This document shows, in pieces, positions 1 to 7,081 of a DNA stretch of 10,986 nt (the first letter of the stretch is position 1; every line of letters begins with the position of its first letter). The notes under the pieces were generated by a model. It worked only from the letters and a program-made list of their open reading frames with translations. It was not told the origin of the DNA and ran no database searches. The stretch spans positions 1 to 10,986 of the forward strand of contig JAFVVB010000225.1 of NCBI GenBank assembly GCA_017502425.1, given 5' to 3'. The DNA is from Ruminococcus sp. Its GTDB lineage: Bacteria; Bacillota; Clostridia; Oscillospirales; Acutalibacteraceae. The position numbers were made by a program, and so were the translations under genes.

Positions 1-237
1 CTGCTTAATAACAGACCACGAATAATCGTGAGTAATGATTATGACTCCGTGGGTAATATTCACGTTATTACCAATGGAAATAAGCCATGGTGCAGACATA
101 TCGATGAGAGTATTGGATGGAGAAAAAAACCTAACGTTCTCTCCTATTTCGACTCCCTTTTTTCTGAGAAAAGCTACATACTTTTTCGAGTCAGCTTTTT
201 CTTTTAGTATGATGTTACGTAATATATTTTTTATCAT
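1..237 (-). CDS. Hexapeptide-repeat acyltransferase, partial (N-terminal 79 residues)
   Basis: An open frame starts at ATG 237 and runs off the low-coordinate edge without a stop, so only 79 residues are visible. After a basic N-terminal helix (about residues 1-28) it shows left-handed beta-helix character: VEIGENVRF, then ISIGNNVNITHGVIIITHDYSW. The spaced G-x-x-V/I turns and the THDYSW segment are typical of WbbJ/WcaF/Vat-like O-acetyltransferases, where a histidine at this place is the usual catalytic base. Such enzymes transfer acetyl from acetyl-CoA to a sugar hydroxyl in the cytoplasm. The start has a clear AAAGGA site about 6 bases upstream and lies 19 bp after the stop of the radical SAM gene, so it is the next cistron of the glycan operon. 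The acceptor sugar cannot be told, and a serine-acetyltransferase-like role is not excluded. Confidence 0.82.
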   Translation of the reverse strand, partial: MIKNILRNIILKEKADSKKYVAFLRKKGVEIGENVRFFSPSNTLIDMSAPWLISIGNNVNITHGVIIITHDYSWSVIKQ

Positions 238-256
238 ATATTGTCCTTTAAATAAA

Positions 257-1339
257 TCATTTACACTTACTGTATTTCTCACATGTTGAGCAACGATCGA
301 GTTCTTCCTTGGTTACCTTATTATCTCTGAAATCACGTACTATCTTATTCTCATACATAGAGTATTTTTTCTTCTTGAAAAAGCGCAGGAACTTATGTCT
401 TAATACCCAGAACATCGGTACCCATATATACTTATGCATAGCAGGAGAAACTGAGCCTATCATCCAGCACTGACGGTCACAGCATCTTACCTTTTTGCGG
501 ACATTTTCTGCCTGCTCGCTGTTCCACAGCTCATCAAAACTCTGCTCGTTCAAGTTACCCATAACTTCCTTTTCTTTAGTACCGTTACACGGCATAACAT
601 CGCCATACGGGTCAATAAAAAAGGTGTCAAAGCTCATATCACACGGAAGCAGACGTTTCTGAGAGAAAATATAGTTGATAAGGCCATGGTTAAAATAAGC
701 TCTGAACCATTTTTTCGGAGAATTTGAATCAAGCAGTTTATTAACCAGATTCTCAAAATTCTTAGCAACCATGAGTCTGTCGTTGATAATATTGTTGGAC
801 TCAACAAAGTAGAAGCTGTTGTGCAATGATGCAGTAGCAAACTCCATATCAAGCTCGTCAGAAATATCGTACAGCGCACACAGGTCAGGAGCATTTTTAT
901 CCTGAACTGTCATGCCGAATCCTACGTCCTGCATACCCATCTCTTTGAGAGTTTTCAGCGTCTTATAACCCTTCTGATATCCGTCATCAAGGCCTCTGAT
1001 TTCGTTATTAGTGTTTTCAAGTCCCTCGATGGAAATACGTATTCCTATCTGTGGGAATTCCTTACACAAATCAACGATTCTATCAGTAAAAAATCCGTTT
1101 GTAGAAATCACTATACGGTCGCTCTTTTTATAAAGCTCTCGTACAATGTCCTTTAAATCTTCTCTAATAAAAGGCTCACCACCTGTGATGTTAGTAAAAT
1201 ACATCTGTGGCAGTTTCTTTATAGTTTCGATTGAAATTTCTTCTTCGGCTTTCGAAGGAACTTTATATCGGTTACACATAGTGCACTTTGCGTTGCAACG
1301 ATATGTAACAATAACGGTACCGTTGAGTTTTTTTGCCAT
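257..1339 (-). CDS. Radical SAM/SPASM-domain protein in a glycan operon
   Basis: This 360-residue protein carries the radical SAM [4Fe-4S] motif C15-x3-C19-x2-C22 followed by the SAM-contacting GGEP at 53-56, on a partial TIM-barrel scaffold. The C-terminal part has a cysteine-rich region: C233, C251 (FIDPYGDVMPCNG), C286, C287, C291 and C350-x2-C353-x5-C359. This is a SPASM-type arrangement expected to bind one or two auxiliary Fe-S clusters. Between C291 and C350 lies an aromatic and basic stretch (about 301-326, including MFWVLRHKFLRFFKKKK) that could sit on the membrane surface. The ATG at 1339 has an AAGGGG site 7 bases upstream. It lies 17 bp after the AT3 gene and 19 bp before a hexapeptide acyltransferase. 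SPASM enzymes oxidise, epimerise or cross-link peptides, and some act on sugars. The location suggests modification of a glycan or of its precursor, but the substrate is unknown. Confidence 0.88.
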   Translation of the reverse strand: MAKKLNGTVIVTYRCNAKCTMCNRYKVPSKAEEEISIETIKKLPQMYFTNITGGEPFIREDLKDIVRELYKKSDRIVISTNGFFTDRIVDLCKEFPQIGIRISIEGLENTNNEIRGLDDGYQKGYKTLKTLKEMGMQDVGFGMTVQDKNAPDLCALYDISDELDMEFATASLHNSFYFVESNNIINDRLMVAKNFENLVNKLLDSNSPKKWFRAYFNHGLINYIFSQKRLLPCDMSFDTFFIDPYGDVMPCNGTKEKEVMGNLNEQSFDELWNSEQAENVRKKVRCCDRQCWMIGSVSPAMHKYIWVPMFWVLRHKFLRFFKKKKYSMYENKIVRDFRDNKVTKEELDRCSTCEKYSKCK

Positions 1340-1356
1340 AATAAACCCCTTAGTTG

Positions 1357-2370
1357 TTAATTGCTTTTTATTTTTGACTGAATCAGCACAGAAAGCATAT
1401 TCACTATTTTTGCACTTAAAAGTGAAATAACTATGCTTAGTATAATAAACGTACCTGAACTCATATGAGCAAAGAGCGTTGAAAGTATCATAAACACGTG
1501 GGTGTGAACCAGATAAATCTCGTATGAAACACCTGAAAGAAAACGACCCGCAAAATTACTCAATGATATCTTAGTATTTATCAGAAGTATGAGTAATGTT
1601 ATGAACAAGCACAACATAATCTTCACAATATAGTCGCCGACAAATATAGCGTATTTGAATTTTAAGTAAAGTACTCCGAAAACCATCGACATTGCGCCGA
1701 CTAAAGCGGTTTTTAAAAACCATTTTTTCTGTGAAAACGAGAAGAACACCGATTTATACTGTGCAAGTATCAATCCATAAATAAATCCAAACGATTCACT
1801 AGCCCACGAAAACGGCATATACTCATAGAAAAAGTACGCTAAAAAGCTAAAAGCTACGACAGCTGTGCTGACGATAATGGTCTTCACTTTTATACTTTTT
1901 TTAACAAATCTGAACGTAACAAAGTAAATAATATAGAAAAACAGTAGCTGAAGTATCCATTTATTTACATTGAATAATATATCAAAATGAAACTCTTTAA
2001 GTGCTAAAAAGGCGCTGCCAAAAAACAGTATGTTAACAAGCACCATCGGTATCAGCAACTTTATCAGTCTTTTGCGAAAGAAGTGTTTAAGAGAATCGGG
2101 ATTTTTCAAAAAGCCGAGCATCAGTCCGTAGGCAGAAGTCATGAAGAAAAACGAAACACCAACATATGCAAAACTGCCTATCATATCCTGAATGGTATTC
2201 TGATACTGTGTCGGTACATGCACAAGCAGTATTACTATACTGAACAAGCCTCGCATAACACCGGTATTATCTTTATCAAAAAAGGTTTTTTCATCGCCTT
2301 TTTTACAGCCGATGATAAGTGTGCCTGCCATTACTAAAACCAGCACAATCATGCATATGGTAGTCACCAT
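1357..2370 (-). CDS. Membrane acyltransferase, AT3 (OafA/WecH-like) family
   Basis: The 337-residue protein is strongly hydrophobic, with about ten membrane segments. It has hallmarks of acyltransferase family 3: an Arg-x10-His pair (R40 and H51, in RGLFSIVILLVH), the VGVSFFFMTSAYGL segment at 70-83, a basic RKRLIKLLIP loop at 99-108, and SYEIYLVHTHVF at 282-293 near the end. In characterised members the Arg/His pair is needed to move an acyl group, usually acetyl, across the membrane onto a sugar of a surface glycan. One additional hydrophobic helix (about 3-21) precedes the canonical first segment. The ATG at 2370 follows GGAG by about 6 bases. It starts 16 bp after the glycosyltransferase stop, and the radical SAM gene follows 17 bp downstream. 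Acetylation of the polysaccharide made by this operon is the likely role; the exact sugar is not predictable. Confidence 0.87.
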   Translation of the reverse strand: MVTTICMIVLVLVMAGTLIIGCKKGDEKTFFDKDNTGVMRGLFSIVILLVHVPTQYQNTIQDMIGSFAYVGVSFFFMTSAYGLMLGFLKNPDSLKHFFRKRLIKLLIPMVLVNILFFGSAFLALKEFHFDILFNVNKWILQLLFFYIIYFVTFRFVKKSIKVKTIIVSTAVVAFSFLAYFFYEYMPFSWASESFGFIYGLILAQYKSVFFSFSQKKWFLKTALVGAMSMVFGVLYLKFKYAIFVGDYIVKIMLCLFITLLILLINTKISLSNFAGRFLSGVSYEIYLVHTHVFMILSTLFAHMSSGTFIILSIVISLLSAKIVNMLSVLIQSKIKSN

Positions 2371-2386
2371 TTTATCTCCTGTCAGC

Positions 2387-3424
2387 TTACTTTTTATTAA
2401 TAAATTCTGAAACCTTTACTCCCATACTGTGTCTGGAAAAATTCTCAAGAAAGCTTTCTCGTGCTTTATCCCCCAGATCATCGAATTCACTGCTATATAA
2501 AACCTGTTTAACTGTACGTATGAACGTTTCCTCTTCTTTCGGCGTCAAAAGTGCATTTTCTTTATCTTTTACGTACATTTCAGCCAGTGTGCTGGGTTTC
2601 GTTACTATGATTTTCCTCTTTAACGCCATAGCGTTGAGAAGTACTGTATCTCCTGAGCATATAGACCCGTCATCAATAGGTACTATCATCACCGCGCAGT
2701 TTGAGATATATGGATATGAATCCTCTCCCGTCACATCTGTGAGCAATGTAATATTAGGATTATCAATCTCACCTTTAAACGTATCACAAACAATGACTAA
2801 AGGATAGTCTATACCCTCCCACGCTTTTATAAGGAAGTCGTAGTCACGATTAGAACGTCCGATAGCAAGCGCGTATGACTCTTTATCAAAATCAGAAGGA
2901 GGACTCAAGATGCTGAGCTTTTTATATCTGTCGTTCACTCCGAAAGTCGTTACAATTATTCTTTCTCTAGGAAAATTGAACTCTTTACTAATAATATCAG
3001 CATATTCATTTGACGGCACGTGTATATAGTCAAGATAGTCTTTACATAAGCATTTACTCATAAACCACTTGTATATTTTATGCGCCTTACCTTTTTTATC
3101 TTTATATGTATAGTTCGCCGCTACGAGTATGTTGCTTTTCTTCACCTTAAATAAAGAGCAGTAAAAGCTTATGATGAGAACATAAAACTGCTGCCAACCG
3201 ACAATGACGTTATACTTCTTACGACACAAAAAGTATTTAAGTGCTACGAAAAAGTATATCATATATCTTCTTAGTTCACTGAACTTTCCCGTTCTCATAA
3301 AATTAGAAATATGAGATTTCACGCAAAAAGGTCTGCCATTATACTTAAGCGCTTTGACAAATGTGGTTACTTCATCTGCTTTACAATCAGCAAGCACTAT
3401 ATTTCGTTTTGATTTTTCCCTCAT
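2387..3424 (-). CDS. Divergent GT-B glycosyltransferase (GT4-like)
   Basis: This 345-residue protein has the two-domain layout of a GT-B glycosyltransferase. The C-terminal domain opens with YALAIGRSNRDYDFLIKAW (184-202), the equivalent of the nucleotide-sugar strand and helix of GT4 enzymes. It ends with CSGDTVLLNAMALKRKIIVT (256-275), the donor-binding helix. The usual E-x7-E pair of GT4 proteins is absent: aligned by the AMA block, the two positions are C256 and N264. The N-terminal half has a hydrophobic, basic-flanked stretch (about 51-95) likely to sit against the membrane and a lipid-linked acceptor. The start ATG at 3424 follows AGGTG by 5 bases. It lies 25 bp after the previous glycosyltransferase and 16 bp before the AT3 gene. 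Donor and acceptor sugars are unknown. A non-standard GT4 subgroup is more likely than a dead enzyme, since the fold is otherwise intact. Confidence 0.8.
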   Translation of the reverse strand: MREKSKRNIVLADCKADEVTTFVKALKYNGRPFCVKSHISNFMRTGKFSELRRYMIYFFVALKYFLCRKKYNVIVGWQQFYVLIISFYCSLFKVKKSNILVAANYTYKDKKGKAHKIYKWFMSKCLCKDYLDYIHVPSNEYADIISKEFNFPRERIIVTTFGVNDRYKKLSILSPPSDFDKESYALAIGRSNRDYDFLIKAWEGIDYPLVIVCDTFKGEIDNPNITLLTDVTGEDSYPYISNCAVMIVPIDDGSICSGDTVLLNAMALKRKIIVTKPSTLAEMYVKDKENALLTPKEEETFIRTVKQVLYSSEFDDLGDKARESFLENFSRHSMGVKVSEFINKK

Positions 3425-3449
3425 TATTGCACCTACTGACTAAATCAAA

Positions 3450-4643
3450 TTATCTGTATATTTTAAGAAGTTTTTCAGTATACATTTCAACTGTATCAAA
3501 TTTCTGATTCTTACAGTTTTCGGTATATTTATTAAGAAGCTCTCTGTCTTCCCATAGTTTGAGAATTTTTTCTTTGAGCTCAAGTTTATTACCGCTTTCA
3601 AAAAGCTCACCGCTTACTTTATCTGAAATAAGCTCAGGTATGCCACCGATATCAGCACCGATAACCGGTGTAGAGTACATCTGACTTTCCATTACTGAGA
3701 ACGGACAGTTTTCGTACCATTGTGACGGATATATAGTGAATCTGGCTTTAGATATCAGCTTTGTTAGTTCATCGCCGGTTTTAAAACCAACGTTTTCCAC
3801 GTTGCTGATACCACTAATGGTTTCTTCCATCGGACCTGTCCCCGCAAAAATAAACCTGATATCCTTTAACTCTTTACACACACTAAGAAGCGTATCAACA
3901 CCTTTTTCTTCTGAGAATCTGCCGAAATAAAGTACATAATCCTCTTTTTTTACATCGCTCTTTTCAATCTTATCGATAAAATTATGTAAGGCTATGGTTT
4001 TTTCTGCAAAAACAGGGTTAGTGTCCAGCTTTTCTTTCATAAAACGTGAGCAACATACCATTTTATCGATATATTTATACGCTCCGTTTAATTTCCAGAA
4101 ACCTGCTTCTAATGTTCCGATAAAGGATTTAGCTAAACTGCCGTGAATACATCTTCCTTTGGTGCAGTTGATGAAACTACCACTTAAACATTTTTCGCAG
4201 TTTTCGTCACCGTTTCGGCACATATGGTTAGGACATACCAGCTGATAATCATGTGCGGTAAAAATGATTTTACACTTTTTGCTATGTTCTTTACGCCATT
4301 TTACTATTTCTAAAATAATACTCGGCGTGAGCTGGTAGTTGAAGTTGTTAAGATGGCACACATCAGGACTGAAGTGTTCAAGCACCTTTCTAATCTGTTT
4401 ACGTGCCTGAGCAGAATATATAGTTTTAATAGGATAGGTAAGTTTAGAGAGTTTTGAACCACCATGAAAATCCATATCCGAAGTATACGCATCAACGCTG
4501 TTACCAACTATTCTGCCCTCGTGCTCCATACCGAAATACTCGACTTCGTATCCCATCGATTTCAAGCACTCACCCAGTTTGAATATATATGTTTCCGAAC
4601 CGCCGTTAGGGTGCAGAAACTTATTAATCATCAATATCTTCAT
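3450..4643 (-). CDS. GT4 glycosyltransferase with cysteine-rich insertion
   Basis: The 397-residue enzyme is a retaining GT-B glycosyltransferase of family GT4. Visible landmarks are an N-terminal MKILMINKFLHPNGGSE glycine loop, HDY at 131-133, the phosphate-binding LYFGRFSEEKG (238-248), and the E-x7-E pair E311/E319 in YENCPFSVMES. Just after HDY there is a cysteine-rich insertion with C137, C142, C149, C152, C160 and C165, which looks able to hold a metal ion. The same insertion occurs in many GT4 proteins that begin HDYxLxCP. The chosen start at 4643 gives the canonical N-terminus and lies 10 bp after the upstream stop. An in-frame ATG at 4697 would add 18 non-family residues and overlap the upstream gene by 44 bp without a usable ribosome site. 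Second gene of the operon, probably adding one sugar to a lipid-linked glycan. Confidence 0.88.
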   Translation of the reverse strand: MKILMINKFLHPNGGSETYIFKLGECLKSMGYEVEYFGMEHEGRIVGNSVDAYTSDMDFHGGSKLSKLTYPIKTIYSAQARKQIRKVLEHFSPDVCHLNNFNYQLTPSIILEIVKWRKEHSKKCKIIFTAHDYQLVCPNHMCRNGDENCEKCLSGSFINCTKGRCIHGSLAKSFIGTLEAGFWKLNGAYKYIDKMVCCSRFMKEKLDTNPVFAEKTIALHNFIDKIEKSDVKKEDYVLYFGRFSEEKGVDTLLSVCKELKDIRFIFAGTGPMEETISGISNVENVGFKTGDELTKLISKARFTIYPSQWYENCPFSVMESQMYSTPVIGADIGGIPELISDKVSGELFESGNKLELKEKILKLWEDRELLNKYTENCKNQKFDTVEMYTEKLLKIYR

Positions 4644-4648
4644 ATCAT

Positions 4649-4654
4649 TCTCTT
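4649..4654 (-). promoter_or_regulatory. Ribosome binding site deciding the start of the second glycosyltransferase
   Basis: On the minus strand AAGAGA follows and partly overlaps the TAA stop of the upstream gene (4656-4654), 5 bases before ATG 4643. It is weaker than a full AGGAGG. The two alternative in-frame ATGs at 4697 and 4667 have no comparable AG-rich stretch at the right distance, so this site favours the shorter protein. The tight spacing suggests translational coupling. Confidence 0.5.
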
Positions 4655-5796
4655 TATCTGTTTTCATACAGGGATAGAGTTTTTTTAGTAACATCATCCC
4701 AATTATATTTACTGATTACATGTTTCTGTGCTTCATTTTTATATTTATACACTAGTGTTTCATCATCGCATACCATCTTTAATGCGTCGGTAACACTTTT
4801 CACATCTCCCGCTTTAGTAACTACCGCTTTATTTTCGACTACCTCGGTACACTCGGCAATATCGGAAACTATACAGCAGTTTTTATAACTCATAGCTTCA
4901 AGTAGTGAAAGCGGCATTCCCTCTAAAAGCGAAGGCAACACATAAACATATGCGTTACTGTATAACTCTTTTAGCATTTCTCCCTGCTGAAAACCCGCAA
5001 AAAGAATTCTGCTGTCACTTTTCGCTGATTCTTTCAGTAGGGAAACGTAATCATCGGTATCGGAAGTTCCTCCGACTATAACAAGTTTTTTATCAGTATT
5101 TACGTTTTTAAAAGCATCTATCAGAAGGTGTATTCCCTTCTCAGGTACAAGACGACCTAAAAACAGAATATATCCGTCTTTTTCAAGATTGAACTGCTTA
5201 GTAATAAGATTTGCATTTAGTATGTCGGGAACATTAACTCCGTTAGGTATGTAAACGGTATCTCGGTCATAGGTGTCTTTAAAATATTCTTTTACACGTT
5301 TGCTCAACACTATAATCTCATCGGCGTATTTCACCGCCATTTTTTCACCGAGCTTAATGTATTTCGAGGCAAAACCCTCGCTCCATTTCTCCCTTTGCCA
5401 GTCAAGGCCGTGAACGGTGACTATAACACGCTTTCTAAAGAGCTTTAACAGCGGTGTCATAAAAGCAGGGCCCTCAGCGTGAATATGAACTACCTTTACT
5501 TTAGAAAAGATGCACCCAAGCGTTGCGAAAAAGCTCGAAGTAACCGCAGCTAAACCCTTTTTATCGATGGTGAAAACTGTTTTGATTTTTACACCCTCAT
5601 AGTCATCGATTTTCTCATTATCATACGATTTATCGCTGACGTGATGACCGCCACGATTATAGAGCACCACATCGTGACCGAGATTTCTCATACGAGTAGA
5701 GAGTTCTTCGACCACAATTTCGACTCCGCCTTCACGTGAAGGAACTCTTTTATGGCCAAACATGGCGATATTCAGTTTTTTATTCACATCACCCAT
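4654..5796 (-). CDS. GT4 glycosyltransferase, first gene of the surface glycan operon
   Basis: This 380-residue protein is a GT-B fold glycosyltransferase of family GT4. The N-terminal domain starts with NIAMFGHKRVPSREGGVEIV, including the GGVE loop (23-26). It continues with VHIHAEGP (103-110) and VHGLDWQREKW (128-138), seen in wall and capsule glycosyltransferases. The C-terminal domain has NGV (185-187), LGRLVPEKGIHLL (213-225) with the phosphate-contacting Arg and Lys, and the E-x7-E pair E292/E300 in LEGMPLSLLEAM. No membrane helix is obvious, so it should work on the cytoplasmic face of the membrane on a lipid-linked acceptor. The ATG at 5796 has GAGAGG about 5 bases upstream. A consensus-like promoter at 5876-5904 lies just upstream, making this the first gene of a polycistronic unit of at least six genes. 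The sugar donor cannot be assigned; the N-terminus resembles rhamnosyltransferase-type DUF1972 proteins only loosely. Confidence 0.9.
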   Translation of the reverse strand: MGDVNKKLNIAMFGHKRVPSREGGVEIVVEELSTRMRNLGHDVVLYNRGGHHVSDKSYDNEKIDDYEGVKIKTVFTIDKKGLAAVTSSFFATLGCIFSKVKVVHIHAEGPAFMTPLLKLFRKRVIVTVHGLDWQREKWSEGFASKYIKLGEKMAVKYADEIIVLSKRVKEYFKDTYDRDTVYIPNGVNVPDILNANLITKQFNLEKDGYILFLGRLVPEKGIHLLIDAFKNVNTDKKLVIVGGTSDTDDYVSLLKESAKSDSRILFAGFQQGEMLKELYSNAYVYVLPSLLEGMPLSLLEAMSYKNCCIVSDIAECTEVVENKAVVTKAGDVKSVTDALKMVCDDETLVYKYKNEAQKHVISKYNWDDVTKKTLSLYENR

Positions 5797-5811
5797 GTTA
5801 ACCTCTCATAC

Positions 5812-5829
5812 ATCAGCGATTATGCTGAT
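5812..5829 (-). promoter_or_regulatory. Small hairpin in the leader of the glycan operon
   Basis: A perfect 6-bp inverted repeat, ATCAGC and GCTGAT with a 6-base loop, sits in the inferred 5' leader a few bases before the GAGAGG ribosome site. No T-run follows, so it is not a terminator. It might tune translation or RNA stability. A short repeat like this can also arise by chance. Confidence 0.35.
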
Positions 5830-5875
5830 AGTAACACTTCCCATCAAACACTACTACACCTAATTATACATCTAT

Positions 5876-5904
5876 ATTATACTACACCAACTACTTCTTT
5901 TCAA
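5876..5904 (-). promoter_or_regulatory. Sigma-A promoter of the glycan operon
   Basis: On the minus strand TTGAAA (5904-5899) is followed by a 17-base spacer and TATAAT (5881-5876), one mismatch from the full sigma-A consensus. The predicted transcript start is near 5869, giving a leader of about 73 bases before ATG 5796. A second TATAAT at 5868-5863 lacks a matching -35 box. The promoter lies downstream of the terminator at 5998-6027, so the glycan operon is probably transcribed on its own. Confidence 0.75.
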
Positions 5905-5997
5905 TAGTTTTCACAAAGAATTCACGTAGTAACATCTGGTATACTTTCATCTAAAAGTCTTAGCTATACTCCTAAGTATGACATTTTATATATACAG

Positions 5998-6027
5998 AAA
6001 AACGACCCGCAAAACAACGGGTCGTTT
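5998..6027 (-). terminator. Intrinsic terminator after the ECF S-component gene
   Basis: A perfect 10-bp GC-rich stem (6000-6009 with 6018-6027, AAACGACCCG and its complement) encloses an 8-base loop. On the minus strand it ends in a run of five T. It starts just after the TAA at 6031-6033, so it ends the B12 module. The plus-strand side has only a broken T-run, so it is weak in that direction. Confidence 0.88.
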
Positions 6028-6030
6028 CCT

Positions 6031-6567
6031 TTAGTTTATGAATCTGCTATTTAACTTTATAAGCACCTTTGATAACGGATAAACAAGCAAACCGGCGACT
6101 ATATTACCGATACCATGCATCATATCAAACGCAAGGCCAGCCACTATCCACGCTATCATCTGTTCAAATGACAGCGAGAACATCAAAGCCTGAGCGGGAG
6201 CGTAAAGTGTTCCATATAGAAAACCGTGTAATCCACACAATAGTGAATAGGTTATAATCTGCACGATTTTGCTAAGATTTTTCGGAATCAGCATAGCCGC
6301 TGCCCACAGCACCGTCCACACATAGGTGTACGGCACCCACCACATCGCAAATCCTGCGTAAACACCGGTAATCAAAACGAATATGTATATCGGAATCAAG
6401 GCTTTTTTTCTATATACAACCGTCAGCAACACCGTAAACATCGCAAGTAAGTGGATATTCGGTAAAAACTCCATCACTATTTTAGAGATAAACATCATTG
6501 CCGAAAACATGGAAAACAACGTCATCTCAAAAACGGTGAGCTTATTTTTCTTTTGCTTGCTTTGCAT
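6031..6567 (-). CDS. ECF transporter substrate-binding (S) component, predicted for cobalamin/corrinoid
   Basis: The 178-residue protein is almost wholly hydrophobic, with five to six membrane helices and a short basic N-terminus. This is the usual size and shape of an energy-coupling-factor S component. Features typical of that group are the small-residue face in the first helix (LFSMFSAMMFISK, 17-29), a WW aromatic patch at 76-77, and FDMMHGIGN at 147-155 in the last part. S components bind one vitamin and join shared EcfT, EcfA and EcfA' subunits, which are not in this window. The gene overlaps the preceding lipoprotein gene by one base (TAATG) and has no ribosome site of its own, so translation is probably coupled. 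The substrate is inferred from the cobalamin riboswitch upstream and the transcobalamin-like partner. CbrT- or CblT-like import of B12 or an alpha-ribazole precursor are both possible. Confidence 0.82.
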   Translation of the reverse strand: MQSKQKKNKLTVFEMTLFSMFSAMMFISKIVMEFLPNIHLLAMFTVLLTVVYRKKALIPIYIFVLITGVYAGFAMWWVPYTYVWTVLWAAAMLIPKNLSKIVQIITYSLLCGLHGFLYGTLYAPAQALMFSLSFEQMIAWIVAGLAFDMMHGIGNIVAGLLVYPLSKVLIKLNSRFIN

Positions 6568-7046
6568 TATTTTGTATATACGAGTTCGTAGTGCTCGCCA
6601 TTTGCGATAGCTGTATCAGCCGCACCGCTAACTAAATACTCACCGTCTTTATTAATAGACCAGTACGCCTTATCTGTATCATAATCAGCTACAATACCGT
6701 TAACCTTTTTAATATACAGACCAAACTCGCTGGTTTCTCCCTCAACGAGGCTCACCGATGTCAGCGCATCTTCAAGATTAGTAGCATCTGTGTTGATAGT
6801 GAACGTCACCGATTTCTCGCCTGCTTCAACCTCAACATCAATAGCGACTTTTCCCTGACCCAAAGTGGTATCTTCTTTATATGTTGCGTTTTCCCACAGC
6901 GGGTCAATAGCTTCTGTCAAAGCTTGTGTAGCGATCGTTGCTTCGTCTTTGGTCGCAACCTGCTCTTTTTCGCAAGCACACAAGGACATCGAAAGTACAC
7001 AGCACATAATAGCCGCAATTAACATAGATAAAATTCTTTTTTTCAT
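6567..7046 (-). CDS. Lipoprotein with DUF4430/transcobalamin-like domain, predicted corrinoid-binding
   Basis: The 159-residue protein begins with a lipoprotein signal: basic MKKR, a hydrophobic core, and L22-C23-A24-C25, with C25 the best lipid-anchored cysteine. A short linker (26-60) leads to a C-terminal domain. It ends VNGIVADYDTDKAYWSINKDG and then GAADTAIANGEHYELVYT. This is the pattern of DUF4430, the domain related to the C-terminal part of transcobalamin and intrinsic factor: VNG, yW followed by a G-containing turn, then a G-x-x-x-x-L-x-Y end. It should sit on the outer face of the membrane and hand ligand to the S component encoded next. The ATG at 7046 has AAGGAAG about 4-7 bases upstream. 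Longer in-frame starts at 7094 and 7064 lack a site, and the 7094 start would add non-signal residues. Expression is under the cobalamin riboswitch. Ligand binding is inferred. Confidence 0.82.
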   Translation of the reverse strand: MKKRILSMLIAAIMCCVLSMSLCACEKEQVATKDEATIATQALTEAIDPLWENATYKEDTTLGQGKVAIDVEVEAGEKSVTFTINTDATNLEDALTSVSLVEGETSEFGLYIKKVNGIVADYDTDKAYWSINKDGEYLVSGAADTAIANGEHYELVYTK

Positions 7047-7050
7047 TTTT

Positions 7051-7057
7051 CTTCCTT
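7051..7057 (-). promoter_or_regulatory. Ribosome binding site of the lipoprotein gene
   Basis: AAGGAAG on the minus strand ends 4 bases before ATG 7046, within a purine-rich tract. It fixes the start of the lipoprotein at the MKKR signal peptide. It also lies downstream of the leader terminator, so only read-through transcripts carry it. Confidence 0.7.
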
Positions 7058-7081
7058 CTTTCATTGAAATAATATCATCAA

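Noticed and set aside
35..289. Plus-strand open frame of 84 codons at the left edge
   Set aside because: It is antisense to a convincing hexapeptide acyltransferase frame with a good ribosome site, and its own protein has no recognisable features.
4644..4697. Longer N-terminus for the second glycosyltransferase (ATG 4697 or 4667)
   Set aside because: The additional residues do not belong to the family, no ribosome site precedes them, and they would overlap the upstream gene by 44 bp.
5966..5979. ATACT/AGTAT inverted repeat in the gap upstream of the glycan operon
   Set aside because: Only 5 AT-rich base pairs with a 4-base loop and no T-run. It is upstream of the mapped promoter and is likely chance.
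6000..6027. Bidirectional terminator
   Set aside because: There is no convergent plus-strand gene, and the plus-strand side lacks a continuous T-run. It is better read as a minus-strand terminator only.
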